Part shown: piece by piece, positions 7,677 through 15,281 of the stretch
Layout: every line of letters starts with the position of its first letter
Numbering within the stretch: position 1 is the stretch's first letter
From: a virus
DNA: 34,731 nt
Virus record (IMG/VR): IMGVR_UViG_3300042309_001781
Location: 1-34,731 of that record
Strand: one strand, 5' to 3'
Translations under genes and position numbers: made by a program
Notes under the pieces: model-generated
The model's database searches: none
What the model was told of the DNA's origin: nothing
What the model saw: the letters and a program-made list of their open reading frames with translations, nothing else

Positions 7677-8321
7677 TTACGAGGTGATCGTAAGTACGGC
7701 GTTGCCAGAGTTGACGTTCGCCGCGCCGGTTGCGCCGACCTGTACGCGATAGATCTTGCCGTTGAGGGACGGCGAGGTGTTCGCGAGGATCGACAGGGTA
7801 GCAGTCGTGGAGTTGCTGTAAGATCCGCCGCTGACGTTCGCGAACGAAGATCCACCCCAGATCTGCCACTGGTAGGTGATGGTTGCGCCCGACGGCACCG
7901 AGGCAGCGCCAACGCTGATGTTGGTGATGTCGTTGTTGGTCGAGTTACCAGAAACGTTAGCCGGCTGGGTGGTGATCGACAGCATGTAGTCCGGAATGAC
8001 CGGATCGTCAGAGCCGTCGGAGCCGATGGTCTTCATGGCGACCAGCGTCTCGTTCTGTACGCGACCTGCGCGGCCACCCGAGCCCACCGTGCGGAGGACC
8101 CATCCGGCGTGCGTTACCTTGGTATTGGCTCCGGCGCGGAGGGCCTGAGCTTCACCGGCGTCGACGCCGAACTGTCCGACTGTGATGCCGGTGATGAAGG
8201 CGTCGGACGAGGTGTTCTGGTAGAGGTTTGCCTGGTTGTCAGTATTCGGAGTCAACTTGACTTGAGTAGTTGCCCAGAGTACTGAATTTGCAGCATCATC
8301 GGTATTACCCCAATTAGCCAT
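7677..8321 (-). CDS. Virion structural protein with C-terminal Ig-like domain
   Basis: The N-terminus MANWGNTDDAANSVLWA matches a family of virion proteins seen in T4-like marine phages. Residues about 115-213 form an Ig-like beta sandwich with SITTQPANVSG, ATITYQWQIWGG and NGKIYRVQVGATG. Ig-like domains on phage particles often bind carbohydrate or decorate the capsid. A good AGGAG site lies eight bases upstream of the ATG. The assignment is by motif style, not alignment. Confidence 0.75.
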   Translation of the reverse strand: MANWGNTDDAANSVLWATTQVKLTPNTDNQANLYQNTSSDAFITGITVGQFGVDAGEAQALRAGANTKVTHAGWVLRTVGSGGRAGRVQNETLVAMKTIGSDGSDDPVIPDYMLSITTQPANVSGNSTNNDITNISVGAASVPSGATITYQWQIWGGSSFANVSGGSYSNSTTATLSILANTSPSLNGKIYRVQVGATGAANVNSGNAVLTITS

Positions 8322-8348
8322 AGTAGTTACTCCTGTTTGTTGTTATTC

Positions 8349-8543
8349 TCATTCTTTCATATCACGATGAAATTTTGAACTGCTCTGCAGTATGAAGCTC
8401 GCCGTGGTATATGAGACGTCTTCTTCGACGGTCGGTTCTTTCACCGTCTCCTCGATCCCCTTCACGGAGGCCTGAGGCGACTTTCTGGGCGGCTCGGTGA
8501 ACGTCTTACCGCCGACCACGATCTTGTTTACGTTAACGGCCAT
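8349..8543 (-). CDS. Small unknown late protein, 64 aa
   Basis: This is a short polar protein (MAVNVNKIVVGGKTFTEPPRKSPQ...) with no recognised domain. Its first bases overlap the end of the upstream gene by 11 bases, which is usual in this block. It lies in a string of four small late genes next to structural genes, so a minor head or neck role is possible. Confidence 0.55.
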   Translation of the reverse strand: MAVNVNKIVVGGKTFTEPPRKSPQASVKGIEETVKEPTVEEDVSYTTASFILQSSSKFHRDMKE

Positions 8544-8733
8544 CGCGGTAGTACTCCACTAGCTTTCTGGCGAGAAGCCTGAGAGACGACGCGGACTCGT
8601 CCACGTCGATGCGGCGCGGCTTGACCTTGTTGATCTTGGCCCTGCGCTCGATCTTCTCCCTGTCGCCCGGCTTGAGCTTCATCTTCTCGTAGGGAGTGCC
8701 GGCGACCTGGTCCTTTACTGGAAAGTCGGTCAC
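8533..8733 (-). CDS. Small basic unknown protein, 66 aa
   Basis: A Lys/Arg-rich, probably helical protein (MTDFPVKDQVAGTPYEKMKLKPGDREKIERRAKINKVKPRR). Its ATG overlaps the upstream stop by four bases. No domain is recognised. It belongs to the late block by position. Confidence 0.6.
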   Translation of the reverse strand: MTDFPVKDQVAGTPYEKMKLKPGDREKIERRAKINKVKPRRIDVDESASSLRLLARKLVEYYRDGR

Positions 8734-8939
8734 TTCAGCTTTTCCCTGGCGATGCGGACCGCGTCTTTCATGTACTCCGGCTTGGCGCGCTGGGCGTAGT
8801 CGGCGACGGCCTGCGGTGTGTTCTTTCCCTTGGCGATGGCCTCGTCCACGAAGCTGTTCACGCGCTTCTCGTGGGACTGCTGCATCACCTTCGTGATGTC
8901 GTTGAGTACGGACTTCGGTCCGTCAAATAGACTGGGCAT
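8730..8939 (-). CDS. Small helical unknown protein, 69 aa
   Basis: The product is helical and basic at the C-terminus (QAVADYAQRAKPEYMKDAVRIAREKLK). Overlaps of one to four bases on both sides show tight coupling within the late operon. The function is unknown. Confidence 0.6.
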   Translation of the reverse strand: MPSLFDGPKSVLNDITKVMQQSHEKRVNSFVDEAIAKGKNTPQAVADYAQRAKPEYMKDAVRIAREKLK

Positions 8940-9292
8940 TACTTGACTCTTCCCTTGTTCTTGTCGTGCATCATTACGTCGTGAACCGTGCTCACGTAGT
9001 CGCTCGCCAGAGAGATCTTCGTCTGGATCCAGGCCTCGAGCTGCTCCTCTTCTCCGAGAGAGTCGGCCATCTCTTTGGCCTTCTGCGCGATTGAGAGCAG
9101 CTGGGTCTTCGCCATGCCGCCCTCGTAGTCGCGCTCTTCCTTGACGGGCTTCTCTTCCTTCGGGGGCTCCTGCAGCTTGTCAACTGCGGCGTTGACCCTC
9201 TTCTGCCAAGCGTCGAGCATCTTCTTGCCCGCCGACTTGCGTGCCTCTATCACCGTATCTTTGATCTGAGACTCTAGTGACTTGTAGGACAT
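8939..9292 (-). CDS. Conserved helical phage protein, 117 aa
   Basis: The segment GGMAKTQLLSIAQKAKEMADSL...EAWIQTKISLASDYVSTVHDVM matches a short domain repeatedly found in T4-like phage head-associated proteins. Its function is not established. The N-terminal half is charged and helical. The stop of this gene and the start of the next share one base (TAATG), so the small genes here are coupled. Confidence 0.7.
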   Translation of the reverse strand: MSYKSLESQIKDTVIEARKSAGKKMLDAWQKRVNAAVDKLQEPPKEEKPVKEERDYEGGMAKTQLLSIAQKAKEMADSLGEEEQLEAWIQTKISLASDYVSTVHDVMMHDKNKGRVK

Positions 9293-9293
9293 G

Positions 9294-9731
9294 TTACACC
9301 TTCAGAGTTGACTTGAGCATCCAGCCGTGCTTGGCGTGGACGTCGATCCTGTCCTGCAGGAAGTTGGCGAGTCCGTAGACTTTCTCCTTCTCTGCCTCGA
9401 GGAACGCGGACTTGAGAGACTCCATCACCTTGTCGTTGTCTTCCTTGAGCCTGGCGACCATCGACATGGCCGGCGGGATCGAGGTCTCGTCCTTGACGGT
9501 TGCGAGTTGACCGAAGCGCGTGAAAGAGCCCGGCGCGTACGCGTCGAGCGTCCTGATCTGCTCGGCGATGACGTCGACGGCTGCCCAGAGCTCACCGTAG
9601 ATGTCGCCGAAGAAGGCGTGCAGCTCGTTGAAGTTCGGGCCGGTCACGTTCCAGTGGAACATGTGTGCTTTGAGGTACATGGCGAACGTGTCGGCCAGTA
9701 CTACCTTCATCTTCTCTTCTAGGACTTCCAT
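9294..9731 (-). CDS. dps: Dps-like ferritin-family protein
   Basis: Dps proteins form 12-subunit shells that oxidise and store iron and protect DNA from peroxide. The ferroxidase ligands are in register with E. coli Dps: His26 (FHWNVTG), His38 (ELHAFFG), Asp53 and Glu57 (VDVIAEQIRTL). The acidic residue corresponding to E. coli Asp67 falls on Gly42, with Asp43 adjacent. The 145-residue length fits one four-helix bundle without a long basic tail. A clear AGAGGA site precedes the ATG. Location inside the late virion block suggests late synthesis and perhaps packaging with the particle; that is inference. Confidence 0.88.
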   Translation of the reverse strand: MEVLEEKMKVVLADTFAMYLKAHMFHWNVTGPNFNELHAFFGDIYGELWAAVDVIAEQIRTLDAYAPGSFTRFGQLATVKDETSIPPAMSMVARLKEDNDKVMESLKSAFLEAEKEKVYGLANFLQDRIDVHAKHGWMLKSTLKV

Positions 9732-9754
9732 TTTATTCCTCTCTCAAAAATTAT

Positions 9755-10864
9755 TTACCAGGCCCTGCAGGACCAGTACTTCGCCTTGGTCTTGGGTCCC
9801 GGATCGACGTCGCAGCCGTGACGGGCACGGAACGACTTCCTACGGGCCGGGTTGCTCTTCTTGATCGTCATGTTCGGGTCGCCGAAGTTCACCTTCACGA
9901 CGTTGCCCTTCTCGTTCTTGACGTAGACGGAGCGCTTCTTCGGCCCGTTCGGCGTGAGGAACGGCTTGTTGAGCTTGACTTTGCGGCCGCCGTGCTCGGC
10001 CTCTTCCTTGACGCAGTCGTTGACCATCTTTCCGCTCTTGCCGCGCTTCATGCCGACCTTCTTGTATCCGGCCCAGCACGACTTGCCCGCCTCGAAGATG
10101 TAGCCCTCTTCTTCCGGCTCACCCCAGTCCTCGTACTCTTCGTTCTCGACTACGTAGAAAACTTCCTCGGTGAACCCCAGCTCCAGAGACTCGATGAACT
10201 CAGAGAAACTCTGGACGTGCTGGATCTCGGTCTCTTCGCCGAACTCGTGGCCCGCTACCCTCTTCATCTGCTTGTTGAACTCCGGCTGTGACGGCTTTTC
10301 TTTGTAGAGCTTGATGGAGATCTCGGACCTGTCCTTGCCCTTGATCCTCCACTTGTATCCCTTTTCTTTGTGCTCGGGCTTCGACGTCTTCACGACGCGC
10401 CTCGAGTACCCGGCCTCCCAGGACTCGGCCTCGCGGAGGTCCTTATCGGCGCCGTGGTAGGTTCCCTTGCCCTTCGTGACGTACGAGTTGACGCGGGCCA
10501 TACCCCACTGCTGAGGAGTCGTGCCGGGACGGTGACCCGTCCTCCAGGCCGCGACGCCCCTCCTGTAGACGGCCCTCAGCGTGCTCAGCGGCATGCCAGA
10601 AGCCTTGGCCTTCTTAGCCAGTGCGGTGCTGGCCTCTTCGTCGATCTGGATATTCTCTACGTCCATTTCCATCTCTTCTCCAAACTTCTTGTGGTAGGCC
10701 CTGGTGTGCTTGGACACCTTGGTCACGGCAGTCGCGTCTCCCGGCGCCGGCTCGTAGGCCGCGGGATCCTTGGTGTCCATCTTGGACGTCCTGGCCCAGT
10801 GGGCCTCGCGGGCTCTCTTGGTTGCAGCGGACAGTCCAGAGTGGTATGCCTTTTTCTCTTTCAT
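9755..10864 (-). CDS. Multidomain late protein with several phage-specific modules
   Basis: Three parts are visible in 369 residues. Residues about 78-145 (ALAKKAKASGMPLSTLRAVYRRGVAAW..., TPQQWGMARVNSYV) resemble a small domain of unknown function common in phages (DUF5872-like). Residues about 222-285 contain SFSEFIESLEL followed by CWAGYKKVGMKRGKSGKMVNDCV, a module often found in T4-like phage proteins. The C-terminus (NPARRKSFRARHGC...AKYWSCRAW) matches a Cys/His-containing tail seen in cyanophage virion proteins. The SFSEFIES piece recalls a capsid-targeting peptide but is internal. A virion or internal-head role is likely. Confidence 0.7.
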   Translation of the reverse strand: MKEKKAYHSGLSAATKRAREAHWARTSKMDTKDPAAYEPAPGDATAVTKVSKHTRAYHKKFGEEMEMDVENIQIDEEASTALAKKAKASGMPLSTLRAVYRRGVAAWRTGHRPGTTPQQWGMARVNSYVTKGKGTYHGADKDLREAESWEAGYSRRVVKTSKPEHKEKGYKWRIKGKDRSEISIKLYKEKPSQPEFNKQMKRVAGHEFGEETEIQHVQSFSEFIESLELGFTEEVFYVVENEEYEDWGEPEEEGYIFEAGKSCWAGYKKVGMKRGKSGKMVNDCVKEEAEHGGRKVKLNKPFLTPNGPKKRSVYVKNEKGNVVKVNFGDPNMTIKKSNPARRKSFRARHGCDVDPGPKTKAKYWSCRAW

Positions 10865-10866
10865 GA

Positions 10867-11169
10867 CTATTCTCTATATTTATTCTGGAGAGAAACGAAC
10901 TCGTTAAAAGTCATCAGCCCGCTGGTATCGGGTTCGTAGTGAGCGACGATGCCGCCCTTGCCGCCCTGGGGAACGTAGCCCGACGGACCGGACATCGGGT
11001 CGTAGCCGGTCTTACCGGTGTTCGGGTTGATTAGGATGTCGACGCCGTTCTTCATGCGAATGACGTCCTTCGGCATCGTGATCGCAGCCTTCTCCTTGTC
11101 GACGTCACCCATCTTGCTGGTCGTCTTCGGGTCGTACGGGGAGAGGCTCGCCTTAGAACTCTTTTCCAT
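10867..11169 (-). CDS. Small late protein ending in a capsid-targeting-like peptide
   Basis: The 100-residue product is polar and Gly/Pro-rich in the middle (NPNTGKTGYDPMSGPSGYVPQGG). It closes with LMTFNEFVSLQNKYRE, and TFNEF resembles the aromatic-x-EF core of T4 capsid-targeting peptides, here at the C-terminus. It lies three bases downstream of the double nucleotidyltransferase gene and two bases upstream of the multidomain protein. The function is unknown. Confidence 0.6.
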   Translation of the reverse strand: MEKSSKASLSPYDPKTTSKMGDVDKEKAAITMPKDVIRMKNGVDILINPNTGKTGYDPMSGPSGYVPQGGKGGIVAHYEPDTSGLMTFNEFVSLQNKYRE

Positions 11170-11172
11170 GTC

Positions 11173-12654
11173 TTACCTCTTTACCTTGATGGCACCGGAC
11201 TCAAGTGCGCCCTTGATCTTTTTCATGTGTCTAGCCGCTTCCTGCTTGCTGAACATCGGTCCCAGGTGTCTATGGAAGGTCTCGACGTCGCCCTTCGCCG
11301 CCGCATTTCTCATGTTGGTACCGGACATGCCGTGCGACCTGTCGGTGTCCTCTGGATGATGGATCTGGATGTCGTCGAATTTGCGGCCCTCCATCTCCTT
11401 GATCTTACCGGCCTCGAGCGACTTCTTCAGCCCGTGGGCGAAGTCCGCGCGGTCGTGACCGACCAGGATGTGGAGGACCTTGCGTCCACCCTCTGGCAGA
11501 GAGTCGTGGGCGGCGCGGACTGTCTCACCGGCAGACTTTACTACGTGAACTGACGGCTTGCTCTTACCGCCCCACTGACGGGACAGGATGTCGCCGCGCT
11601 CCTTGGGGGTGTACACGTCCGACTTTGAAGAGATACCCACGTGCTTCGTTCCCGGCAGCTTCGACAGCGATCCGCCGAGGTCCTTGGCGTGTCCCATGTG
11701 TGAGATCGGCGAGAAGCCGGTGAGCGGGACTACCGACGCGTGGTGCTCTGGCTCGGCCTCTTCGTTCACGGACCGCTGGACACCCAGCGTCTTTCCCAGA
11801 TGAGCGATGGCTTTGCTGTGATCTGCGCCCTTCATCTTCTCGACTGAGCTGACGAACTTGTCGTAGATCTGCTGGTGTCTCTCGGCCGGTACGTGCTTCT
11901 TTATGAGCTGGGCGATGCCGTGGAACGAGTGAACCTTACTGTGATCGGCCTTTGGGCCGAACAGTGCCGACGATACCTCGTGCGGCTCCGTGATACCCGG
12001 ATCGTCCTTACCGGAGTCGCGCGGACGGAGACCGTGAGTGATGGAGAACTTGTGAGTGTCGCCGCCGACCGCGTTGAGCAGCACCTTGTGGTGCATTCCC
12101 TTGATGCCGAGCTTGCGGTCTTCCCAGTCGGCGCCGTGGAGGAATCGCTCTCCCTCGGTCGGTTCGCCGGTGTTCTTGTCGGTGTGAACGCCCTCGAAGT
12201 CGAACTGGTGGTTCTCACCGTTCTCGTGCTTCATGACGGCCGATACCTCGTTGCCGTGCTTCTTGGTGCCAATGACTATGTACTTGCCGATCTTCCTTCC
12301 AGGGAAGAGGAACTTACCGAGGTTGTTCTTGTGCTCATGCGAGACCTGGGCGTCGACGTCACCCACGGTGCTGATGTGATTGGCGAACTCGTTGTGGGGG
12401 ATTCCCTTGGTGTCCATCAGGGACGTCGTAGATCCGGCGTAGGTCCTGCGGTTCATGAGACCGGACTTTTCGTGCCCGAACAGGTGCTCACCCGTCTCCT
12501 TGTGATACTGGTCGTGCATGTCGGACAGGGCGCCGTGGATGTCGTCCACTCGTCCCTGTCTGTTCCTGACGGTGATCGGGAACGGGTTAGCGGAACCTCC
12601 CTCGACCTTGATGTTGCCACCCTCGGCCAAGAACTCTGAGAACGTCTTAATCAT
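11173..12654 (-). CDS. Capsid-targeted double nucleotidyltransferase
   Basis: The N-terminus MIKTFSEFLAE-GG matches the T4 capsid-targeting peptide (MKTYQEFIAE), with a gp21-type Leu-x-Glu cleavage site after Glu11. Residues about 90-210 form a Pol-beta-type nucleotidyltransferase, with GDVDAQV (Asp99, Asp101), FDFEGV (Asp152) and the HGADWED...KGMHHKVL region. Residues about 309-480 form a second, HxGH-type nucleotidyltransferase: FSPISHMGH (His319, His322) and SGTNMRNAA (positions 444-452) in place of the ISSTxIR motif. Substrates are unknown; the second domain is of the cytidylyl/NMN-adenylyl class. The gene overlaps the upstream ligase-like gene by eight bases. Confidence 0.78.
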   Translation of the reverse strand: MIKTFSEFLAEGGNIKVEGGSANPFPITVRNRQGRVDDIHGALSDMHDQYHKETGEHLFGHEKSGLMNRRTYAGSTTSLMDTKGIPHNEFANHISTVGDVDAQVSHEHKNNLGKFLFPGRKIGKYIVIGTKKHGNEVSAVMKHENGENHQFDFEGVHTDKNTGEPTEGERFLHGADWEDRKLGIKGMHHKVLLNAVGGDTHKFSITHGLRPRDSGKDDPGITEPHEVSSALFGPKADHSKVHSFHGIAQLIKKHVPAERHQQIYDKFVSSVEKMKGADHSKAIAHLGKTLGVQRSVNEEAEPEHHASVVPLTGFSPISHMGHAKDLGGSLSKLPGTKHVGISSKSDVYTPKERGDILSRQWGGKSKPSVHVVKSAGETVRAAHDSLPEGGRKVLHILVGHDRADFAHGLKKSLEAGKIKEMEGRKFDDIQIHHPEDTDRSHGMSGTNMRNAAAKGDVETFHRHLGPMFSKQEAARHMKKIKGALESGAIKVKR

Positions 12655-13615
12655 TCGGTAGTGTCCTCTTCTTGAACTGGGCCTGCGCTTCCTTGTCAGC
12701 CTTGAACTTGCGGAAGTTGTCGGAGGTCACCTTGAACCTCGGGGCCTCGGAACCCTCTGGCGGGTGGATGACCAGACCCTCGGATCCGCTTCCCCACTTC
12801 GGCGAGATGTTCAGAGACCTGACGTGTCTGTCGACCTTGTCGGATACACGCTTCTTGATCTCGTCAAGCTTCGCCTGCTCGGCCATCTTGGCCTCTCTGT
12901 TCTTCGGGACGGTGCGGGTGTTGAGAAGGTTGCGATCGATCTTCTTCATCATCTCGCGCTCGTCTGATACGTCCACTGCGCTCGGCGCGGTCTCGATCTT
13001 GTCGTCGTCGAAGTTGATCTCCTTGCCGGCGCCGATCTTCTTCAGGTGTTCGACGTCGTGAAACTTGTTCTCTGGCAGCTTGGTGTGGACGACGATCTTA
13101 CCGACCGATCCAATGTGCGACGGGTCGTACGACGTACCCACGAACTTGACCTCGCCCTTCTTCTCCTCGGACGGACGGCCGTACGGGGTATAGAACAGCT
13201 CACCGCGAATCTTGGCGTCGCCGCCGGTCTTCTCTGCGTGAGCCTTGAGGTACTGCATCAGAGTCTTGTTCTTCATCAGCGTCGCATGAGCGTGGTCGAA
13301 CATGTTAGAGCCTGTGAGGTCCAGCGGCTTCCCGGTCTCCTGCGACCTGCGAGTGGCACGGGCGGCGTAGTCTCCGGGTTGCCTCATCTTCTCGTTACCC
13401 GATCCCGACGACTGGGTGTAGAACCCGTCCTTGTCATAGCCCATGATGTGAGTGCTGCCGTCTGTCTTCTCTGTCTTGTGCGTCATGTCGATACGACCGC
13501 CCTTGACGAGGTTGTGAAAGTCGTCGTGGTGCATGGTCAGGATGTGAGGGAGACCCTGACGGATTCCCTCCGTGAGCAGCGCGGACTCATTAAGAAACTG
13601 AGAAAAGCTCAACAT
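12647..13615 (-). CDS. Capsid-targeted ligase-like nucleotidyltransferase
   Basis: The N-terminus MLSFSQFLNE-SALLTE-G resembles a capsid-targeting peptide and offers two Leu-x-Glu sites (after Glu10 and Glu16). The body carries the covalent nucleotidyltransferase motifs of RNA/DNA ligases: KTDG with Lys50 (motif I), RGELFY with Glu139 (III), SEGLVIHPP with Glu279 (IV) and FKVTSDNFRK with Lys295 and Lys303 (V). Whether it seals nucleic acid or only transfers AMP or GMP cannot be told, and no OB-fold is obvious after motif V. Long helical charged segments separate motifs III and IV. Its ATG overlaps the stop of the nuclease-like gene (TAATG). Confidence 0.75.
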   Translation of the reverse strand: MLSFSQFLNESALLTEGIRQGLPHILTMHHDDFHNLVKGGRIDMTHKTEKTDGSTHIMGYDKDGFYTQSSGSGNEKMRQPGDYAARATRRSQETGKPLDLTGSNMFDHAHATLMKNKTLMQYLKAHAEKTGGDAKIRGELFYTPYGRPSEEKKGEVKFVGTSYDPSHIGSVGKIVVHTKLPENKFHDVEHLKKIGAGKEINFDDDKIETAPSAVDVSDEREMMKKIDRNLLNTRTVPKNREAKMAEQAKLDEIKKRVSDKVDRHVRSLNISPKWGSGSEGLVIHPPEGSEAPRFKVTSDNFRKFKADKEAQAQFKKRTLPND

Positions 13616-14574
13616 TATTCTTCGACTCCCTTTTTCATAGAGCCGTACTTTGCATTCACCTGCAGACTGGAGAACGATCCGTGAGTGGGTCTGTGCTCGA
13701 TGGCGGCGACGTGCTTTCCTTCGTGGTCGTACACGTGCATCACGTTATTCTTGACCTTCGTCGAGAAGCTCTTGGCGTTTTTCACGGCGTGCAGGTGCTC
13801 GATCTTATCGTGCGGAATCGCCTTGGCGCCCTTGTTAGAAGCCGATACGTAGTCGTACGCCATGTCAGGCTTACCCTTGAGGAGCCTGTGCAGGTGCTCT
13901 TTCTGAGTCTTGAGATCTGCGCTTTGGAAAGCAGAAGAGTGATGGTTGGCGACGTCGTTCTGCGCAGCCTGGTTCTTCTTTACGATCTCGGGCTTGTCCC
14001 TGACGGCCTTGATCTCTTTTCCGGACATGTTACCTAGACCGGCTCTGTCTTTATGTGCCTTCCACTTTCCCATCAGATTTGTACCGAGGTGCGAGTCGAT
14101 GGTTCCGGCACCGTTGTTCGAAGCGGTACCTGATCTGGCCTTGAGAGAGGCCCCGTGGAGGAAATTTGACTTTCCCTTCTTGCCCTTGACCACTAGGTCG
14201 TGCGGATTGTCGGACCTCGATACCTCGTGGCCGATGTGCTCGTCTATTCCTGAGTGGGTGTGATGGACTTCGTGAATCTTGGAGGCGTCCATTCCATGAT
14301 TATTTGCCAGACTCTCGATGTAGGCGTGGCCGGAGTCCTGTGCCGCTTTATGTGCCTTGGCGGCTTTATCGGCTGGAAGAGAAGACATCAGTTCCCTGTG
14401 TCTGGCCCTCATGACCTTTATCTTCTTTTGATACGACGCGTCTTTATTTGACTTGGCGGCCGTATTGTCGTGAACGTGAAGGACCGTACCGAGCTCATAT
14501 GCCTCGCCGTACGCCTTGTTGTGCTCGTTGGCTTCATTTAGTATCGACTGTACAAACTGAGAAAAAGAGAACAT
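13615..14574 (-). CDS. Capsid-targeted nuclease-like protein, PD-(D/E)XK type suspected
   Basis: The N-terminus MFSFSQFVQSILNE-A resembles the other two capsid-targeting peptides, with a Leu-x-Glu site after Glu14. A possible PD-(D/E)XK core is seen as a helix Glu near residues 24-27, then DNPHDLVVKG (Asp126), then FLHGASLKAR with Ser143-x-Lys145. Ser in place of the second acid occurs in some restriction-type nucleases. The rest is His/Lys-rich and helical. It is the first gene after the late promoters, so it should be strongly expressed late. The nuclease call is motif-based and moderate; the internal head protein inference rests on the N-terminus. Confidence 0.6.
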   Translation of the reverse strand: MFSFSQFVQSILNEANEHNKAYGEAYELGTVLHVHDNTAAKSNKDASYQKKIKVMRARHRELMSSLPADKAAKAHKAAQDSGHAYIESLANNHGMDASKIHEVHHTHSGIDEHIGHEVSRSDNPHDLVVKGKKGKSNFLHGASLKARSGTASNNGAGTIDSHLGTNLMGKWKAHKDRAGLGNMSGKEIKAVRDKPEIVKKNQAAQNDVANHHSSAFQSADLKTQKEHLHRLLKGKPDMAYDYVSASNKGAKAIPHDKIEHLHAVKNAKSFSTKVKNNVMHVYDHEGKHVAAIEHRPTHGSFSSLQVNAKYGSMKKGVEE

Positions 14575-14601
14575 GGCTCCGCCCTGATTTGATAACGTGT
14601 T

Positions 14602-14609
14602 CTATTTAT
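14602..14609 (-). promoter_or_regulatory. T4-type late promoter (GATAAATA)
   Basis: The minus strand reads GATAAATA, one base from the T4 late consensus TATAAATA, 28 bases upstream of the first capsid-targeted gene. T4 late promoters need only this element, recognised by the phage late sigma factor gp55. The predicted transcript would begin about 21 bases before the ATG. Confidence 0.65.
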
Positions 14610-14667
14610 CGAATCTTAGGGTGGCCACTTGCCGAGGGCCGCGGTGATCCATCTACCAATACAGAAA

Positions 14668-14688
14668 GGGGAGGACCAGATCCTCCCC
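14668..14688 (-). terminator. Hairpin terminator between early genes and late block
   Basis: GGGGAGGA pairs perfectly with TCCTCCCC across a five-base loop. On the minus strand it is followed by TTTCTGTATT, a weak U-tract. It lies just after the early gene ending at 14709 and just before the late virion genes. It would stop early read-through into the late block. Confidence 0.65.
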
Positions 14689-14696
14689 TATTTATA
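14689..14696 (-). promoter_or_regulatory. T4-type late promoter, exact consensus TATAAATA
   Basis: The minus strand carries an exact TATAAATA, directly abutting the terminator hairpin. With the usual six-base offset, transcription would begin inside the left arm of that hairpin, so late RNA could not fold it completely. It is a second late promoter for the nuclease, ligase and nucleotidyltransferase genes. Confidence 0.6.
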
Positions 14697-14708
14697 GATC
14701 TCGCGGCC

Positions 14709-15023
14709 TCAGGTGTCTCCAAACTTCTTCTTGAGCATCTCGTACTGAGCTCGTTCGTGGTTTAGTTTAACCTTCTTCGTGAGCTCCTCGAGCTCTACTT
14801 TTATCGCTATCTCTTCTGCTGTGAGGTATCGCTCACCCCTTAGGATGAGCTCGCCGTTATCCCAGCGCTGTTCTGCGTTAATCCAGACGTCGATATATCC
14901 TCTCTGCTTGATAGCCGAGTCTCGTAAGCTGGTGAGACGGTCAATGACGTCATCTATCTGACCATCGAAGTCTTCGATAGACATCATCCTGATAGTCTCC
15001 CGAGTCGTCGGTCGCTTGTCCAT
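14709..15023 (-). CDS. Small helical unknown protein, 104 aa
   Basis: The product is mainly helical and charged (SIEDFDGQIDDVIDRLTSLRDSAIKQRG... VELEELTKKVKLNHERAQYEMLKKKFG). The ATG has AGGAG six bases upstream. It is the last gene of the early operon running from 16657, before the terminator at 14668-14688. No domain is recognised. Confidence 0.7.
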   Translation of the reverse strand: MDKRPTTRETIRMMSIEDFDGQIDDVIDRLTSLRDSAIKQRGYIDVWINAEQRWDNGELILRGERYLTAEEIAIKVELEELTKKVKLNHERAQYEMLKKKFGDT

Positions 15024-15032
15024 ATTGTTCTC

Positions 15033-15281
15033 CTAAGTGTCAGAGTGGAGCTTCTGCCAGGCCGAGCCGGGCATGGCGAACCCCTCGCCCGCCAGCATGA
15101 CGTTCCACATGATGCGCTCCACCTCTCGAGAGGTCTTGGCTCGGTCGAGGTCTCGGAGCAGGTTGTTGTACTTGGTGGACGTCTTCTTCATCTGGAGCTG
15201 GCTCTTGGCCAGGGCTCGGGCCTCCTCGAGTGGCATGTTCTCGAGGTTCCGCATCACGTCCATGTCCATCTGCTTCTTCAT
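15033..15281 (-). CDS. Small unknown protein, 82 aa
   Basis: The ATG at 15281 is chosen because AGGAGG lies seven bases upstream and the codon overlaps the preceding stop (TGATG); an upstream in-frame ATG has no such site. The protein is helical and basic (EEARALAKSQLQMKKTSTKYNNLLRDL). The function is unknown. Confidence 0.65.
   Translation of the reverse strand: MKKQMDMDVMRNLENMPLEEARALAKSQLQMKKTSTKYNNLLRDLDRAKTSREVERIMWNVMLAGEGFAMPGSAWQKLHSDT

Noticed and set aside
9748-9757. GTAAATA late-promoter-like sequence before the dps gene
   Set aside because: The match to the late consensus is poor and it coincides with the stop codon of the adjacent gene region.
10873-10883. AATAAATA late-promoter-like sequence
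   Set aside because: It encodes the last residues of the upstream protein and lies too close to the next ATG to give a leader with a ribosome site.
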